A DNA stretch of 64,000 nucleotides from Bacteroidia bacterium (GCA_030428865.1 JAUIEK010000001.1:62001-126000); one strand, 5' to 3'; shown: positions 1-9,245, counted from the stretch's first letter. Translations and numbers: made by a program. Notes: generated from the sequence alone by a model not told the origin.

Positions 1-635
1 TGAGTCAAAATGCAGCTTATGAAAAGGCTACATATAACCTAGGAAATGCCTTGTATCAAAATAAAAATTTTCAAGAGGCTGCTCCTCAATTCGGCTTGGC
101 TGCTAAAAATGCGAAAGATAAGCCATCAAAAGCTGAGGCTTATCACAACCTAGGAAATGCTATGATGGAACTAAAAAAATACCCAGAAGCTGTAGAAGCC
201 TACAAAAATGCCTTGCGAAATAATCCAAATGATGATGAAACACGGTACAATTTAGCTGTGGCAAAAAGTAAAGTAGAAGATCAAAAACAAAATCAGAAAA
301 ACGAAAAAGAAAATAAAGAACAAGATAAAAAGGATAAGCAAGATAAAGACGATAATAAAAACGATAAAAATAAAAACGACGGAAAAGACAAGGATAAAGA
401 CAAAAAAGATCCTAAAAAAAATGAAGGAGATGATGACAATAAAGAAAATAAGAACAAAGACCCTAAAAAAGACGATAATAAAGACAAGAAAAAACCAAAG
501 CCAAAAAGCAATTTATCTCCTCAACAGCTAAAGCAATTGTTAGAAAGTTTAAACAATGAGGAGAAAAAAACACAGAAAAAAATGAACGCCAAAAAGTCTA
601 AAGGGCCAAAAATAAAACAAGAAAAAGATTGGTAA
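1..635 (+). CDS. batC: BatC-like TPR protein, 5' end outside window
   Basis: This is the C-terminal part of a tetratricopeptide protein of the Bat (Bacteroides aerotolerance) operon. The reading frame is open from base 3 and begins before the window, so the first in-frame TTG at 51 is not the start. Two TPR units are visible, each with the NLGNA signature. They are followed by a long Lys/Asp/Glu/Asn-rich linker of about 100 residues and a short conserved-looking tail with NLSPQQLKQLLESL and a basic C-terminus. batD follows after a 28-base gap and batE after that, which supports BatC rather than an unrelated TPR protein. Bat proteins are thought to form an envelope complex with von Willebrand-domain proteins BatA and BatB, which would lie upstream of the window. 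Confidence 0.85.
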   Translation, partial: SQNAAYEKATYNLGNALYQNKNFQEAAPQFGLAAKNAKDKPSKAEAYHNLGNAMMELKKYPEAVEAYKNALRNNPNDDETRYNLAVAKSKVEDQKQNQKNEKENKEQDKKDKQDKDDNKNDKNKNDGKDKDKDKKDPKKNEGDDDNKENKNKDPKKDDNKDKKKPKPKSNLSPQQLKQLLESLNNEEKKTQKKMNAKKSKGPKIKQEKDW

Positions 636-663
636 AAAAGAAACTGTATTTTTGCGCAAAGAC

Positions 664-2430
664 ATGAAACATATCCATTTATTTTTTACAGGTTTTCTCT
701 TGCTTATTGCTTCTTTTGCTTACGCTCAAGAAGCAGAGTTTGTTGCTTCTGTTAGTAAAAATAAATTAGGCGTAAATCAACGTTTACGCATTCAGTTTTC
801 TATTAATAAACAAGGAGCAGATCACTTTGCTCCTCCTAATTTTAGCAATTTTAAGATTGTGGCTGGTCCTAGTCAATCCATTAGTCAGTCTTGGGTTAAT
901 GGTAAAGCAAGCTATTCCCAATCATACACATACATTATTGAACCTACTCAAAAAGGAGAGTTTACCATTTCTTCTGCCTCTATTAAACTTGAAGGGAAAA
1001 CGCTAAAAACCGATCCAATAAAAGTCATTGTTTTAGATGCAGTAAAGTTACCTAAAGATCCTAATGACCCCAATTACATTGCTCAACAAAACATTCATCT
1101 TGTTGCAGAAGTCTCAAAAAGTAGGCCTTACATTGGTGAGGGAATTTATGTTGAATATAAACTCTATGTTAGTCAAAATATTAGCGTAAATGATTTTTCA
1201 GTTACAGAAACTCCTCAATATAATGGCTTCTGGAATCAAGAAATTAAAGTAAACGGATTACCTATTCGCACAGGTATTTACAACGGAGAACAATATCGTT
1301 ATGTAGTGCTAAAAAAAGCACTTTTAATTCCTACTAAAACAGGAAAATTGAGCATAGACCCTATGAAAATGGATATTGTTATTGGTGTTCCTACAGGTAG
1401 ATCAGATTTTTTTGGAAATCAAATAACCAGAAATATTACGCGAACATTTCAATCTGCAAAGAAAATTATTGTTCCTAAAGAATTACCAGGAAAAGGAAAA
1501 CCTAATGATTTTAGTGGTGCTGTAGGTGATTTTTCTTTTGACGTTTCTACCAGTAGAAATACTCTTAAAGCAAATGAAACAGCACTGGTATCTGTAAACG
1601 TTAAAGGAAAAGGGAATTTAAAACTATTTGAAATTCCAGAAATTAAAACACCCGCAGAATTAGAAGTTTTTTCACCCGAACAAAGAGAAAAAGTAACTGT
1701 TCTACCTAATGGGATTAGAGGAACTGTCTCAAAAGAATATACTGTAGTTCCTCAATATAAAGGGAAGTATAAAATTCCTAATGTGTCTTTTTCGTATTTT
1801 AATCCAGAGACAGAAAAATACTATACAATAACTTCCGAAGATCTGTTTATAGATGTATTAGAAGGAAAAGAACTAGTTACAAATTCTGACAAGAACAGCC
1901 CTATAAAAAAAGATGTTTTAACCACTGGGAAAAACTTTAGATACATCCAAATAAAGACAACTTTTTCTGCTATAAAAGAGCCTGATTTTTACCAATCTAT
2001 CTCTTTTTATTTGTTGTTAATTTTACCTTTAGCAATGATTCCTACAAGTATTGTTGTTGCTAAAAGAAATGAAGCAAGAAGCAAAGATGTTATAGGAAAC
2101 AAACTTCGAAAAGCAGATCGTTTGGCTAGAAAATTCTTGTCTGAAGCCAATAAACAAATTCACAATCCAGATGCTTTTTATCTAGCATTAGAAAAAGCAT
2201 TGCATAATTATTTAAAAGCAAAACTTGGAATAGAAACTTCGGATATTAGTAGAGAAAAAATATCAAGTTTGCTGTCTCGTAAAGGAGTTGAAAAATCAAC
2301 CATACATCAATTTATAGAGGTTTTTGATAGTTGCGATTTAGCAAGGTATACACCTGTTACACAGGTAATGATGAATGATGATTATGATAAAGCAAAGTCT
2401 GCTATTACTCAAATAGACAAACAGTTATAA
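664..2430 (+). CDS. batD: BatD, oxygen-tolerance family protein
   Basis: This is a 588-residue BatD protein of the oxygen-tolerance family. It starts with a signal peptide (MKHIHLFF... ending ASFAYAQ) and has a long beta-rich periplasmic region with repeated immunoglobulin-like segments. One membrane segment lies near residues 440-460 (YLLLILPLAMIPTSIVVA), and an alpha-helical cytoplasmic tail follows. I chose the ATG at 664; the in-frame TTG at 652 would add four residues ahead of the signal peptide. It lies between batC and batE in the same direction, two bases before batE, so the three are co-transcribed. The exact biochemical role of BatD is not known. Confidence 0.88.
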   Translation: MKHIHLFFTGFLLLIASFAYAQEAEFVASVSKNKLGVNQRLRIQFSINKQGADHFAPPNFSNFKIVAGPSQSISQSWVNGKASYSQSYTYIIEPTQKGEFTISSASIKLEGKTLKTDPIKVIVLDAVKLPKDPNDPNYIAQQNIHLVAEVSKSRPYIGEGIYVEYKLYVSQNISVNDFSVTETPQYNGFWNQEIKVNGLPIRTGIYNGEQYRYVVLKKALLIPTKTGKLSIDPMKMDIVIGVPTGRSDFFGNQITRNITRTFQSAKKIIVPKELPGKGKPNDFSGAVGDFSFDVSTSRNTLKANETALVSVNVKGKGNLKLFEIPEIKTPAELEVFSPEQREKVTVLPNGIRGTVSKEYTVVPQYKGKYKIPNVSFSYFNPETEKYYTITSEDLFIDVLEGKELVTNSDKNSPIKKDVLTTGKNFRYIQIKTTFSAIKEPDFYQSISFYLLLILPLAMIPTSIVVAKRNEARSKDVIGNKLRKADRLARKFLSEANKQIHNPDAFYLALEKALHNYLKAKLGIETSDISREKISSLLSRKGVEKSTIHQFIEVFDSCDLARYTPVTQVMMNDDYDKAKSAITQIDKQL

Positions 2431-2432
2431 AT

Positions 2433-3191
2433 ATGAAAAAGTTACTTTTCTTCCTTCTTTTTATAACACAATTTGTGACTGCTCAAACACTTAATGAGTT
2501 GTTTGACAAAGCAAATGAGCAATATAGAAATGAAAAATATGAGCAAGCTTTAGACATCTATAAAAGTATTGAAAAACAAGGTGTAATTTCTACAGAACTG
2601 TATTATAATATGGGCAATTGCTCGTATAAACTAAACAAAGTAGCTCCAACAATCTATTACTATGAAAAAGCATTAATGATTGATCCCTTAAATGAAGATG
2701 CAAAAAACAACTTAGTGTTTGCTAAACGGTTAACGATCGATAATATTGAGGAGCTCCCTAAAACTATTATGCAAAAGATAGATAATTCTTTTATTAAAAA
2801 ACTATCTTATAATCAATGGGCTGTTACTTCAGTTATTCTTTCTGTCTTAGGGTCTGCTTTATTTCTATTTTTCTACTTTTCGAATAAGCCTACTAAAAAG
2901 AGACTGTTTTTTATAACTAGCTTGTTTAGTTATTTTTTACTCACTCTATCTCTAATAATAACTATTAAAGAATACAATGAAAACTCTTCTAACCTAGAAG
3001 CGATTATTTTTTCGCAAGAAGTCAGTGTAAAAGATGCTCCTACAAACAATAACAATGAAGTATTTGTTCTCCATGAAGGAACAAAAGTTAATGTGTTAGA
3101 TACAATTGACAATTGGAGTAAAATTAGAATTACTGATGGAAAAGTTGGTTGGATTCTTAATGAGAACATAAAATTATTAACTCTTTTTTAG
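2433..3191 (+). CDS. batE: BatE, TPR and SH3 domain membrane protein
   Basis: This 252-residue protein has a signal peptide ending FVTAQ and two TPR units (YRNEKYEQALDIYKSIEKQG and the YNMGNCSYKLNKV region). Two transmembrane helices lie at about residues 130-150 and 158-180. A C-terminal bacterial SH3 domain contains WSKIRITDGKVGWI. TPR plus two membrane segments plus SH3 is the usual BatE architecture. It begins two bases after batD and closes the Bat operon here. Confidence 0.87.
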   Translation: MKKLLFFLLFITQFVTAQTLNELFDKANEQYRNEKYEQALDIYKSIEKQGVISTELYYNMGNCSYKLNKVAPTIYYYEKALMIDPLNEDAKNNLVFAKRLTIDNIEELPKTIMQKIDNSFIKKLSYNQWAVTSVILSVLGSALFLFFYFSNKPTKKRLFFITSLFSYFLLTLSLIITIKEYNENSSNLEAIIFSQEVSVKDAPTNNNNEVFVLHEGTKVNVLDTIDNWSKIRITDGKVGWILNENIKLLTLF

Positions 3192-3193
3192 TT

Positions 3194-3201
3194 TATATTT
3201 G
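3194..3201 (+). promoter_or_regulatory. candidate -7 box (TATATTTG)
   Basis: The octamer matches the Bacteroidota TAnnTTTG -7 element and sits 27 bases before the ATG at 3229, just after the batE stop. No clear -33 TTTG is seen at the usual spacing, so this is a weak call. Confidence 0.35.
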
Positions 3202-3228
3202 TAACATTCGACTCGTTTTTTAGGTTTT

Positions 3229-3528
3229 ATGAGTAAAAAAATAATCATTACATATCTCTTAACTCTCTTATTTTTTCTAGCTGCAACAACACCTACTCTC
3301 TTGATTCTTACAGAAAAAACAACAGATATTACAGAAGTAGCAGATTTTGGAGAAGAAGAGAAAGGTAAAGAAGACATTAAAGATATAGGAGTGAAAATTT
3401 TTTACGAAAATCCTCATTACAGTAATGTATTAGTGATTGAAGCTAAAAGCAATTCAACAACTGTTTCTAGTTATTATCAAAATGAATTCATACAGTTGTT
3501 TTCTCCTCCTCCAGAGATTGTTTTATAA
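3229..3528 (+). CDS. small membrane-anchored protein of unknown function
   Basis: This 99-residue protein begins with one hydrophobic helix (residues 5-27, YLLTLLFFLAATTPTLLIL), preceded by two lysines. A short acidic stretch (FGEEEKGKEDIKD) and a soluble tail ending FSPPPEIVL follow. I do not recognise a domain. It lies between batE and a SulP transporter on the same strand, with its own possible promoter. The residue order suggests a single-pass protein with its C-terminus outside the cytoplasm. Confidence 0.6.
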   Translation: MSKKIIITYLLTLLFFLAATTPTLLILTEKTTDITEVADFGEEEKGKEDIKDIGVKIFYENPHYSNVLVIEAKSNSTTVSSYYQNEFIQLFSPPPEIVL

Positions 3529-3621
3529 TCTATACCTTTATAATCAAAATTAAATTCGTTAAGTATAATCTAGTTCTGCATAAAGACATTTTCTTTATTC
3601 AGACATATTTCTTTTTCATAT

Positions 3622-5202
3622 ATGTTTAAAACTATTAAAAGCGATATACCAGCAAGTATTGTTGTGTTTTTCGTAGCATTGCCTTTATGTTTAGGTATTG
3701 CATTAGCAAGTGGCGCTCCTCTTTTCTCCGGATTAATTGCTGGAATTATTGGCGGAATTGTAGTAGGTGCTCTCAGTGGATCTAAAATTGGAGTAAGTGG
3801 TCCTGCGGCAGGTCTTGCTGCCATAGTGTTAACAGCTATTGCCTCTTTAGGCGGATATCAAAATTTTTTAGTTGCCGTTGTTTTAGGAGGTGTTATTCAA
3901 TTACTTTTTGGTATTCTAAGAGCTGGGATTATTGGTTACTACTTTCCTTCTTCTGTTATTAAAGGAATGCTAACTGGTATTGGAATCATCATCATCTTAA
4001 AACAAATTCCTCATTTTTTTGGTTATGACGCAGAGCCCGAAGGGGCAGACAGCTTTATTGAAAGATCAGGAGAAAATACGTTTTCTGCCATTGCGCATAT
4101 AACTGATAATATTATCATAGGTTCAATGGTTATTGGTTTTTTAGGGCTTGCTGTGATTTTAGTATGGGATAACTTTTTGGCCAAAAAAGCCAAATTTTTT
4201 CAAGTTATGCAAGGTCCTTTAGTAGCTGTAGTTTTAGGAATTGTTTTTTATGTCTTAACAAAATCTAACGAAACATTTGCTATTGCACAATCTCATTTAG
4301 TGAGTGTTCCTATTCCAGAAGACGCAACTTCTTTTTTAAAACAATTTAGTTTTCCTAACTTCTCAGCGATAACAAATCCAGAAGTGTGGATTGTTGCCTT
4401 TACAATTGCACTAGTTGCAAGTTTAGAAACACTATTGTGCGTAGAAGCTACTGATAAATTAGACCCTGAAAAAAATGTCACTCCAACTAATAGAGAATTG
4501 TTAGCCCAAGGAACAGGAAATATTATTTCTGGTTTAATTGGAGGGCTTCCAATTACACAAGTAATTGTAAGAAGTTCGGCTAATATTCAATCTGGAGGTA
4601 AAAGCAAAGCGTCTGCTATTATTCATGGTTTCCTCTTGTTAATTTCTATAATCTTAATTCCACGGTTATTAAATAAAATTCCGTTATCTGTACTCGCAGC
4701 TATTCTTCTTGTAGTTGGTTATAAACTTGCTAAACCTGCTTTGTTTATAAAAATATACCGATCTGGTTGGAAACAGTTTGTTCCTTTTATTGTTACCGTT
4801 TTAGGAATTGTATTTACTGATTTGCTTATGGGTATTGCAATGGGATTAGGAGTTGGAATTGTTATCATCTTAATTAAAAGTTTTCAAAACTCCCATTTCT
4901 TACACATTGAAGATGTAAGCAATGGTGTACACAAAATAAAGATGGAATTAGCAGAAGAGGTAACTTTCTTCAACAAAGGCGCTATTTTAAAAGAGCTAGA
5001 TTCTTTGCCAGAAAACTCTTATTTAGAATTGGATGTTAGAAAAACACGTTATCTAGACAACGATATTATTGAGATTTTAGATGATTTTTCACTAAAAGCA
5101 AAAAATAGAAACATCAACATTAAGTTAATTTCTGAAAGAGGTATAGTAGAAAACCCTCCTAACTATATTGAATTTTTTAAACTAAGACCCAAAAACGCAT
5201 AA
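3622..5202 (+). CDS. SulP family inorganic anion transporter
   Basis: This 526-residue polytopic membrane protein has about 10-14 transmembrane segments. It carries the N-terminal SulP signature region (DIPASIVVFFVALPLCLGIA), the Gly-rich GVSGPAAGL motif, and a C-terminal STAS-like domain of roughly residues 430-515. A beta-carbonic anhydrase starts only five bases downstream, so bicarbonate is the more likely substrate than sulfate: SulP proteins of the BicA type carry bicarbonate, and SulP-carbonic anhydrase pairs are common in marine bacteria. The substrate is inferred from context. Confidence 0.85.
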   Translation: MFKTIKSDIPASIVVFFVALPLCLGIALASGAPLFSGLIAGIIGGIVVGALSGSKIGVSGPAAGLAAIVLTAIASLGGYQNFLVAVVLGGVIQLLFGILRAGIIGYYFPSSVIKGMLTGIGIIIILKQIPHFFGYDAEPEGADSFIERSGENTFSAIAHITDNIIIGSMVIGFLGLAVILVWDNFLAKKAKFFQVMQGPLVAVVLGIVFYVLTKSNETFAIAQSHLVSVPIPEDATSFLKQFSFPNFSAITNPEVWIVAFTIALVASLETLLCVEATDKLDPEKNVTPTNRELLAQGTGNIISGLIGGLPITQVIVRSSANIQSGGKSKASAIIHGFLLLISIILIPRLLNKIPLSVLAAILLVVGYKLAKPALFIKIYRSGWKQFVPFIVTVLGIVFTDLLMGIAMGLGVGIVIILIKSFQNSHFLHIEDVSNGVHKIKMELAEEVTFFNKGAILKELDSLPENSYLELDVRKTRYLDNDIIEILDDFSLKAKNRNINIKLISERGIVENPPNYIEFFKLRPKNA

Positions 5203-5207
5203 TCAAA

Positions 5208-5837
5208 ATGAAAGCACATACAAAAGAAACACAAGCAAGTATTAGCCCAATGGGTGCAATAGAATTGCTTAAAGAAGGAAACAATCGGTTTTTAAAAAAT
5301 AAAGAAGCAGATCGCAACTTGCTTGAGCAAGTTGAAGAAACTAGCAAAGGGCAATATCCTTTTGCTACTATATTAAGTTGTATTGACTCTAGAGTATCTT
5401 CCGAATTAATTTTTGATCAAGGAATTGGAGATATTTTTAGCGTCCGCATTGCTGGTAATTTTGTTAATGAAGATATCTTAGGAAGCATGGAATTTGCTTG
5501 CAAATTGGCAGGAACCAAAGTGGTGTTGGTTTTAGGGCACACCAGTTGTGGTGCTGTTAAAGGTGCGTGTGATGATGCTAAATTAGGAAATCTTACAACT
5601 TTAATTAGCAAAATTAAACCAGCTGTAGAAGCTACAAAAGAACCTACAGAGCCAAATAAGAGAACCTCTGCAAATATTGATTTTGTAAATACAGTTGCAG
5701 AGAAAAATGTTCATATGACAATTGATAATATTAAAGCGAAAAGTCCCGTTTTAAAAGAAATGGAGAGTACGGGAGAAATAAAAATTGTTGGTGCTATGTA
5801 TGATATTAGTACAGGATCTGTAACCTTTTTTGAATAG
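5208..5837 (+). CDS. beta-class carbonic anhydrase
   Basis: This 209-residue enzyme interconverts CO2 and bicarbonate. The zinc ligands are visible as Cys58 in CIDSR together with His111 and Cys114 in HTSCGA; the Asp60-Arg62 dyad of the same CxDxR motif is also present. The length is normal for a soluble beta-carbonic anhydrase and there is no signal peptide, so it acts in the cytoplasm. It directly follows the SulP gene, which suggests that it processes the bicarbonate brought in by the transporter. Confidence 0.93.
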   Translation: MKAHTKETQASISPMGAIELLKEGNNRFLKNKEADRNLLEQVEETSKGQYPFATILSCIDSRVSSELIFDQGIGDIFSVRIAGNFVNEDILGSMEFACKLAGTKVVLVLGHTSCGAVKGACDDAKLGNLTTLISKIKPAVEATKEPTEPNKRTSANIDFVNTVAEKNVHMTIDNIKAKSPVLKEMESTGEIKIVGAMYDISTGSVTFFE

Positions 5838-5846
5838 ATAACTTTA

Positions 5847-6482
5847 ATGAGAAAAAATCTTTGTATTCTTTTTTTTATTGCTCCTTTATTAGGTTTTGCA
5901 CAAAGTAGTTTAGGGAATTGGCTTATTTACTTTGGTAACAAACAGTTTAATAACAAATGGAATTTACACCACGAGGTTCAGTACAGAAATTACAATGCCA
6001 TTGGCGATCTAGAGCAACTACTCATAAGAACTGGCTTAGGATATAATCTAAGCACTAACTCTAACTTATTATTAGGGTATGGTTATATTAACTCTGAGAA
6101 TTTTACAGGAAATTTAGCAGATCAAGCCACTGTTGAAGAACATAGAGTTTATCAGCAATTTATAACTAAACAAAAGATTGGCTCTGTTGCTTTACAACAC
6201 AGATACCGGTTTGAACAACGTTTTATTGAGCATGATTTTAGAGTTCGATTTCGGTATTTTTTAGGAATTAATATTCCGTTTAAAAATCCGAGTTACTATA
6301 TCTCTTTATACAATGAACTATTTTTAAATGGTGATTCAAATGTATTTGATCGAAATAGAATTTACTCAGGTCTCGGATATAAACTCAATGACAGCATTCG
6401 GTTTGAAGTAGGTTATATGAGTCAAGTCTTTGAAACGGGAAGTCGAGACCAAATCAACCTTATTACTTTTGTTAATTTTTAA
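5847..6482 (+). CDS. DUF2490 family outer-membrane-like protein
   Basis: This 211-residue protein has a signal peptide ending GFAQ. The rest is rich in alternating aromatic and polar residues, as in outer-membrane beta-strands. The pattern fits DUF2490 (GNWLIYFGNKQFNNKWNLHHEVQYRNY and a C-terminal aromatic residue). It starts 10 bases after the carbonic anhydrase gene and ends just before a terminator, so it is the last gene of the SulP-carbonic anhydrase operon. A role in letting anions through the outer membrane is possible but unproven. Confidence 0.72.
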   Translation: MRKNLCILFFIAPLLGFAQSSLGNWLIYFGNKQFNNKWNLHHEVQYRNYNAIGDLEQLLIRTGLGYNLSTNSNLLLGYGYINSENFTGNLADQATVEEHRVYQQFITKQKIGSVALQHRYRFEQRFIEHDFRVRFRYFLGINIPFKNPSYYISLYNELFLNGDSNVFDRNRIYSGLGYKLNDSIRFEVGYMSQVFETGSRDQINLITFVNF

Positions 6483-6485
6483 TAT

Positions 6486-6513
6486 AAACCAGAGAAGTTT
6501 TCTCTGGTTTTTT
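6486..6513. terminator. bidirectional terminator
   Basis: An 11-bp inverted repeat (AAACCAGAGAA with TTCTCTGGTTT) has a 3-base loop and is followed by a T-run on the plus strand. It lies between the convergent DUF2490 and cvpA genes. Confidence 0.75.
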
Positions 6514-6521
6514 ATTATTTC

Positions 6522-7019
6522 TTAGATCTCTTCTGTATCTACTTCAAATAACGAAGGAAAAACTGTAGGAATAACACTCTTTACAGGTTGGTATAAAATA
6601 GAATTACTGAGTGTTTCTTTATTAACAAAAGAAACAGTGGTGTTTATTTTATCAAAAAAAACAAGCAAAACACTTAATATTAATATACTTTTTAACAACC
6701 CAAAAACGCCTCCTAAAACTTTATTTAAAAAACCCAGTGCTGCAAGATCTGCAATTTTTGTAAGAGCTTTCCCTAACATAGAAACCGCTATTACAATAGC
6801 CACAAATGTGATTCCGAAAGCTGTTAGTGATATGTAGTTTTCACTCCAATTCACATAGTCTTTTAAAATATCTGCAACTAAATATGAAAAATGGACAGCA
6901 CCATAAACACCTCCTACAAGTGCAATTAGAGAAGCAATCTCTACAAAAAGCCCTTTTAAAAACCCTTTTACAAAAGCATAAATTACAATAGCGGCAATAA
7001 AAAGATCAAAAAGGTTCAT
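6522..7019 (-). CDS. cvpA: CvpA family membrane protein
   Basis: This 165-residue protein has four predicted membrane helices. It carries the CvpA pattern at its N-terminus (NLFDLFIAAIVIYAFVKGFLKGLF) and a Gly-rich third helix (LGFLNKVLGGVFGLLKSIL). CvpA was named for a role in colicin V production in Escherichia coli, but the family is broadly conserved and its function in Bacteroidota is unclear. The gene stands alone, convergent with the DUF2490 gene and divergent from a small conserved gene. Confidence 0.82.
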   Translation of the reverse strand: MNLFDLFIAAIVIYAFVKGFLKGLFVEIASLIALVGGVYGAVHFSYLVADILKDYVNWSENYISLTAFGITFVAIVIAVSMLGKALTKIADLAALGFLNKVLGGVFGLLKSILILSVLLVFFDKINTTVSFVNKETLSNSILYQPVKSVIPTVFPSLFEVDTEEI

Positions 7020-7059
7020 CTTCCGTCAAAATTTTGGCTAAATATAGTAAACTGCTTCT

Positions 7060-7067
7060 TATTTTTG
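7060..7067 (+). promoter_or_regulatory. candidate -7 box (TATTTTTG)
   Basis: The octamer matches TAnnTTTG 16 bases before the ATG at 7084. A TTTG at 7033-7036 lies 23 bases upstream, slightly longer than the ideal spacing. Confidence 0.45.
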
Positions 7068-7083
7068 CTTTAATTAAAAAGCA

Positions 7084-7446
7084 ATGCAAAAAGACAGCCT
7101 GTTAAAAGAAAAATGGAACTACTTAGTAGAAAAACTTACTGATCGGTTTTCTGACGGAGAGGAATTAAACCTTGACGGAATTATCTATTTGGTAGGTGTA
7201 CAAGAATTGGGTCAAGGTAAACGAAAATTTAAAAAAGATGAAAAAGTAAATCTTATGCATATTGCAATTTGCAGACTCCTAGAACCTTATGGATATTATG
7301 AGTTCGATTTTTTTGATGACGATGGCTGGCCGCATTACAAAACAGTAGAAAATCTTCCCAATTTAAAGCCAGGCGAACAAACAGTATTGATGAAAGAAGC
7401 CATTGTTCAGTATTTTGAATCTATCGGTTTTTTTAATCCGTTATAA
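7084..7446 (+). CDS. conserved protein of unknown function
   Basis: This 120-residue soluble protein has no signal peptide or membrane segment. It has a clear acidic aromatic patch (YYEFDFFDDDGWPHY near residues 75-90). I do not recognise a named family, though small proteins of this composition are common in Flavobacteriaceae. It stands alone between cvpA and the TlpA-like gene with its own predicted promoter. Confidence 0.65.
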   Translation: MQKDSLLKEKWNYLVEKLTDRFSDGEELNLDGIIYLVGVQELGQGKRKFKKDEKVNLMHIAICRLLEPYGYYEFDFFDDDGWPHYKTVENLPNLKPGEQTVLMKEAIVQYFESIGFFNPL

Positions 7447-7467
7447 GTAGCTTACAATCAGAAATTG

Positions 7468-7475
7468 TACATTTG
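7468..7475 (+). promoter_or_regulatory. candidate -7 box (TACATTTG)
   Basis: The octamer matches TAnnTTTG 46 bases before the ATG of the TlpA-like gene. No good -33 element is seen. Confidence 0.4.
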
Positions 7476-7521
7476 GTATGTTTCTTGAAAACACCTATAA
7501 ACACATATTTAGTTTAAATTC

Positions 7522-8889
7522 ATGAAAAAAATCACACTATTTCTTCTCTTATTATCTACATATATACAAGCGCAATATAGTATTAAAGGACATTTAAATC
7601 CGCCTAAAAAACACTCTTGGATGCTTTTATATAAACTAGAGGGAGTAAAGCAAACTTACTTGCAAAACACCAAAATCAATGCAACAAATAAAACTATAGC
7701 TGGAGCAGAAACAACTGTTGGTTATTTTGAGTTTCAACTTCCTGCAGATACCAAAAAAGGTGTTTATAGAATTACTTATGATATAGATAATGGCGGTTTT
7801 GTTGATATTTTGTTTAACAAAGAAAACATTGAACTTACTATAAATCCAGACGCTCCTCAAATAGGAGTAAACATTATTCAATCAAAAGAAAACGAAGTCT
7901 ACCAGAATTATATGAGAGAAATTGCTGCTCGTCAATATAAAACGGATTCTACTCAAATTGCTTACATAAAAAACAAGCAACAAAATAGCAAAGCAGGCTA
8001 TTCAGCTTCTTTAAAAAAGCTAAATGAAATTCAAAATAGATACCTAAAAAAGTCAGAAGGTATGTTTGCTTATCATTTTATCAAAGCCTCTAAACGATAC
8101 AATTCAAACACTATTGTAGAAACGTATGATGAATATATCAGCAATGCCCTTAGTCATTTTTTTGATCATATTGACCTAAATGACAAAAACTTACGAAACT
8201 CTTCTTTTTTATCTGATAGAATTTCAGATTATGTTTTCTATATGAATTTTGCTACTACGCCAAAAGAGCAAGATATTAATTATAAAAAAGCTGTTGATCT
8301 TATTCTTTCTGAAGTTAAAGACATTGCTTTTAAAGCTGATATCATTGAGTTTTTGATTTCTCAATTTACTGTGTTAAAAAATGCAGTGTTAGTTGATTAT
8401 TTATTTAAAAAACATTTTGATTCGCTTCCAGAAAAACATCAGAATTTAGAGTTTAAAAATAAGACTCTAGCAGAGATGGCTGCTGCAGTTGGGAGAATTG
8501 CTCCTGATTTTTCGTGGGAAGAAAACGGCAAGACCATTAAATTATCCGAAGTTTCTGGTAGTTCTAATTACTTGCTAATATTTTACAGTACAGAATGCCC
8601 GCATTGTTTAAGAGAAGTGCCACAGGTATTTGATTTTTTAAAAAATAACTCGAAAGTAAAAGTAGTTGCTTTTGCTATGGAAGAAGAGGCTTCTACATGG
8701 AAAAATTATAAAAACACACTTCCAGGATGGCACCACGCACTAGGATTAGGAAAGTGGAAAAACGAAGTTGCTAGAACCTATCAAATTAATGCAACTCCCA
8801 CCTATTTTGTTTTAGATGCAAACAAAAAAATAACCTCGATACCAGAAACATTAAATGATTTAAAAGCTGTTTTAAAGCAACTTAACTAA
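7522..8889 (+). CDS. TlpA-like thioredoxin-fold envelope protein
   Basis: This 455-residue secreted protein has a signal peptide ending YIQAQ. The N-terminal half is beta-rich, like the DUF4369 domain that often precedes TlpA-like domains in Bacteroidota, and is followed by a helical middle. The C-terminal thioredoxin domain (from about residue 325) has a CPHC active site at Cys359-Cys362 and a cis-proline in NATPTYFVLD. It is expected to act as a periplasmic thiol-disulfide reductase. It overlaps the end of the convergent yraN gene by four bases. Confidence 0.85.
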   Translation: MKKITLFLLLLSTYIQAQYSIKGHLNPPKKHSWMLLYKLEGVKQTYLQNTKINATNKTIAGAETTVGYFEFQLPADTKKGVYRITYDIDNGGFVDILFNKENIELTINPDAPQIGVNIIQSKENEVYQNYMREIAARQYKTDSTQIAYIKNKQQNSKAGYSASLKKLNEIQNRYLKKSEGMFAYHFIKASKRYNSNTIVETYDEYISNALSHFFDHIDLNDKNLRNSSFLSDRISDYVFYMNFATTPKEQDINYKKAVDLILSEVKDIAFKADIIEFLISQFTVLKNAVLVDYLFKKHFDSLPEKHQNLEFKNKTLAEMAAAVGRIAPDFSWEENGKTIKLSEVSGSSNYLLIFYSTECPHCLREVPQVFDFLKNNSKVKVVAFAMEEEASTWKNYKNTLPGWHHALGLGKWKNEVARTYQINATPTYFVLDANKKITSIPETLNDLKAVLKQLN

Positions 8890-9245
8890 AAGTAAAAAAA
8901 CGCATTTTCTGTATGTTCAATTTGAAATTGGCTATTGTGTTTAACAATGGCGATACTATCAAACTGAACTTCTAAATCTAAATCATGTTTGTGTATGTAA
9001 GCATCTGTTGCTTCAACTAGTAATTTTATTTTCTTAGATGATATGGCTTCTTCCGGGTTTCCATAAAAATCGGATGAACGTGTTTTTACCTCTACAACAA
9101 TTAATTTATCTTCTTTTTTTGCAATGATATCTATTTCTGCTTTTTGATATCGCCAATTTCTCTCTAAAATTTGATATCCGTTTCGTTCTAGAAAATAAAC
9201 CGCTTCTTGCTCTCCTTCTTTTCCTAAGTCATAGTGTTCTGCCAT
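8886..9245 (-). CDS. yraN: YraN family (UPF0102) endonuclease-like protein
   Basis: This 119-residue protein belongs to the UPF0102/YraN family, which has a restriction-endonuclease-like fold. The family core is visible as GKEGEQEAVYFLERNGYQIL, then AEIDIIA and VVEVKTRS, corresponding to the conserved E-D-ExK arrangement. The cellular substrate is not established. Its ATG touches the stop of the upstream symporter gene, so the two are likely transcribed together with the LD-carboxypeptidase gene. Confidence 0.9.
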   Translation of the reverse strand: MAEHYDLGKEGEQEAVYFLERNGYQILERNWRYQKAEIDIIAKKEDKLIVVEVKTRSSDFYGNPEEAISSKKIKLLVEATDAYIHKHDLDLEVQFDSIAIVKHNSQFQIEHTENAFFYF

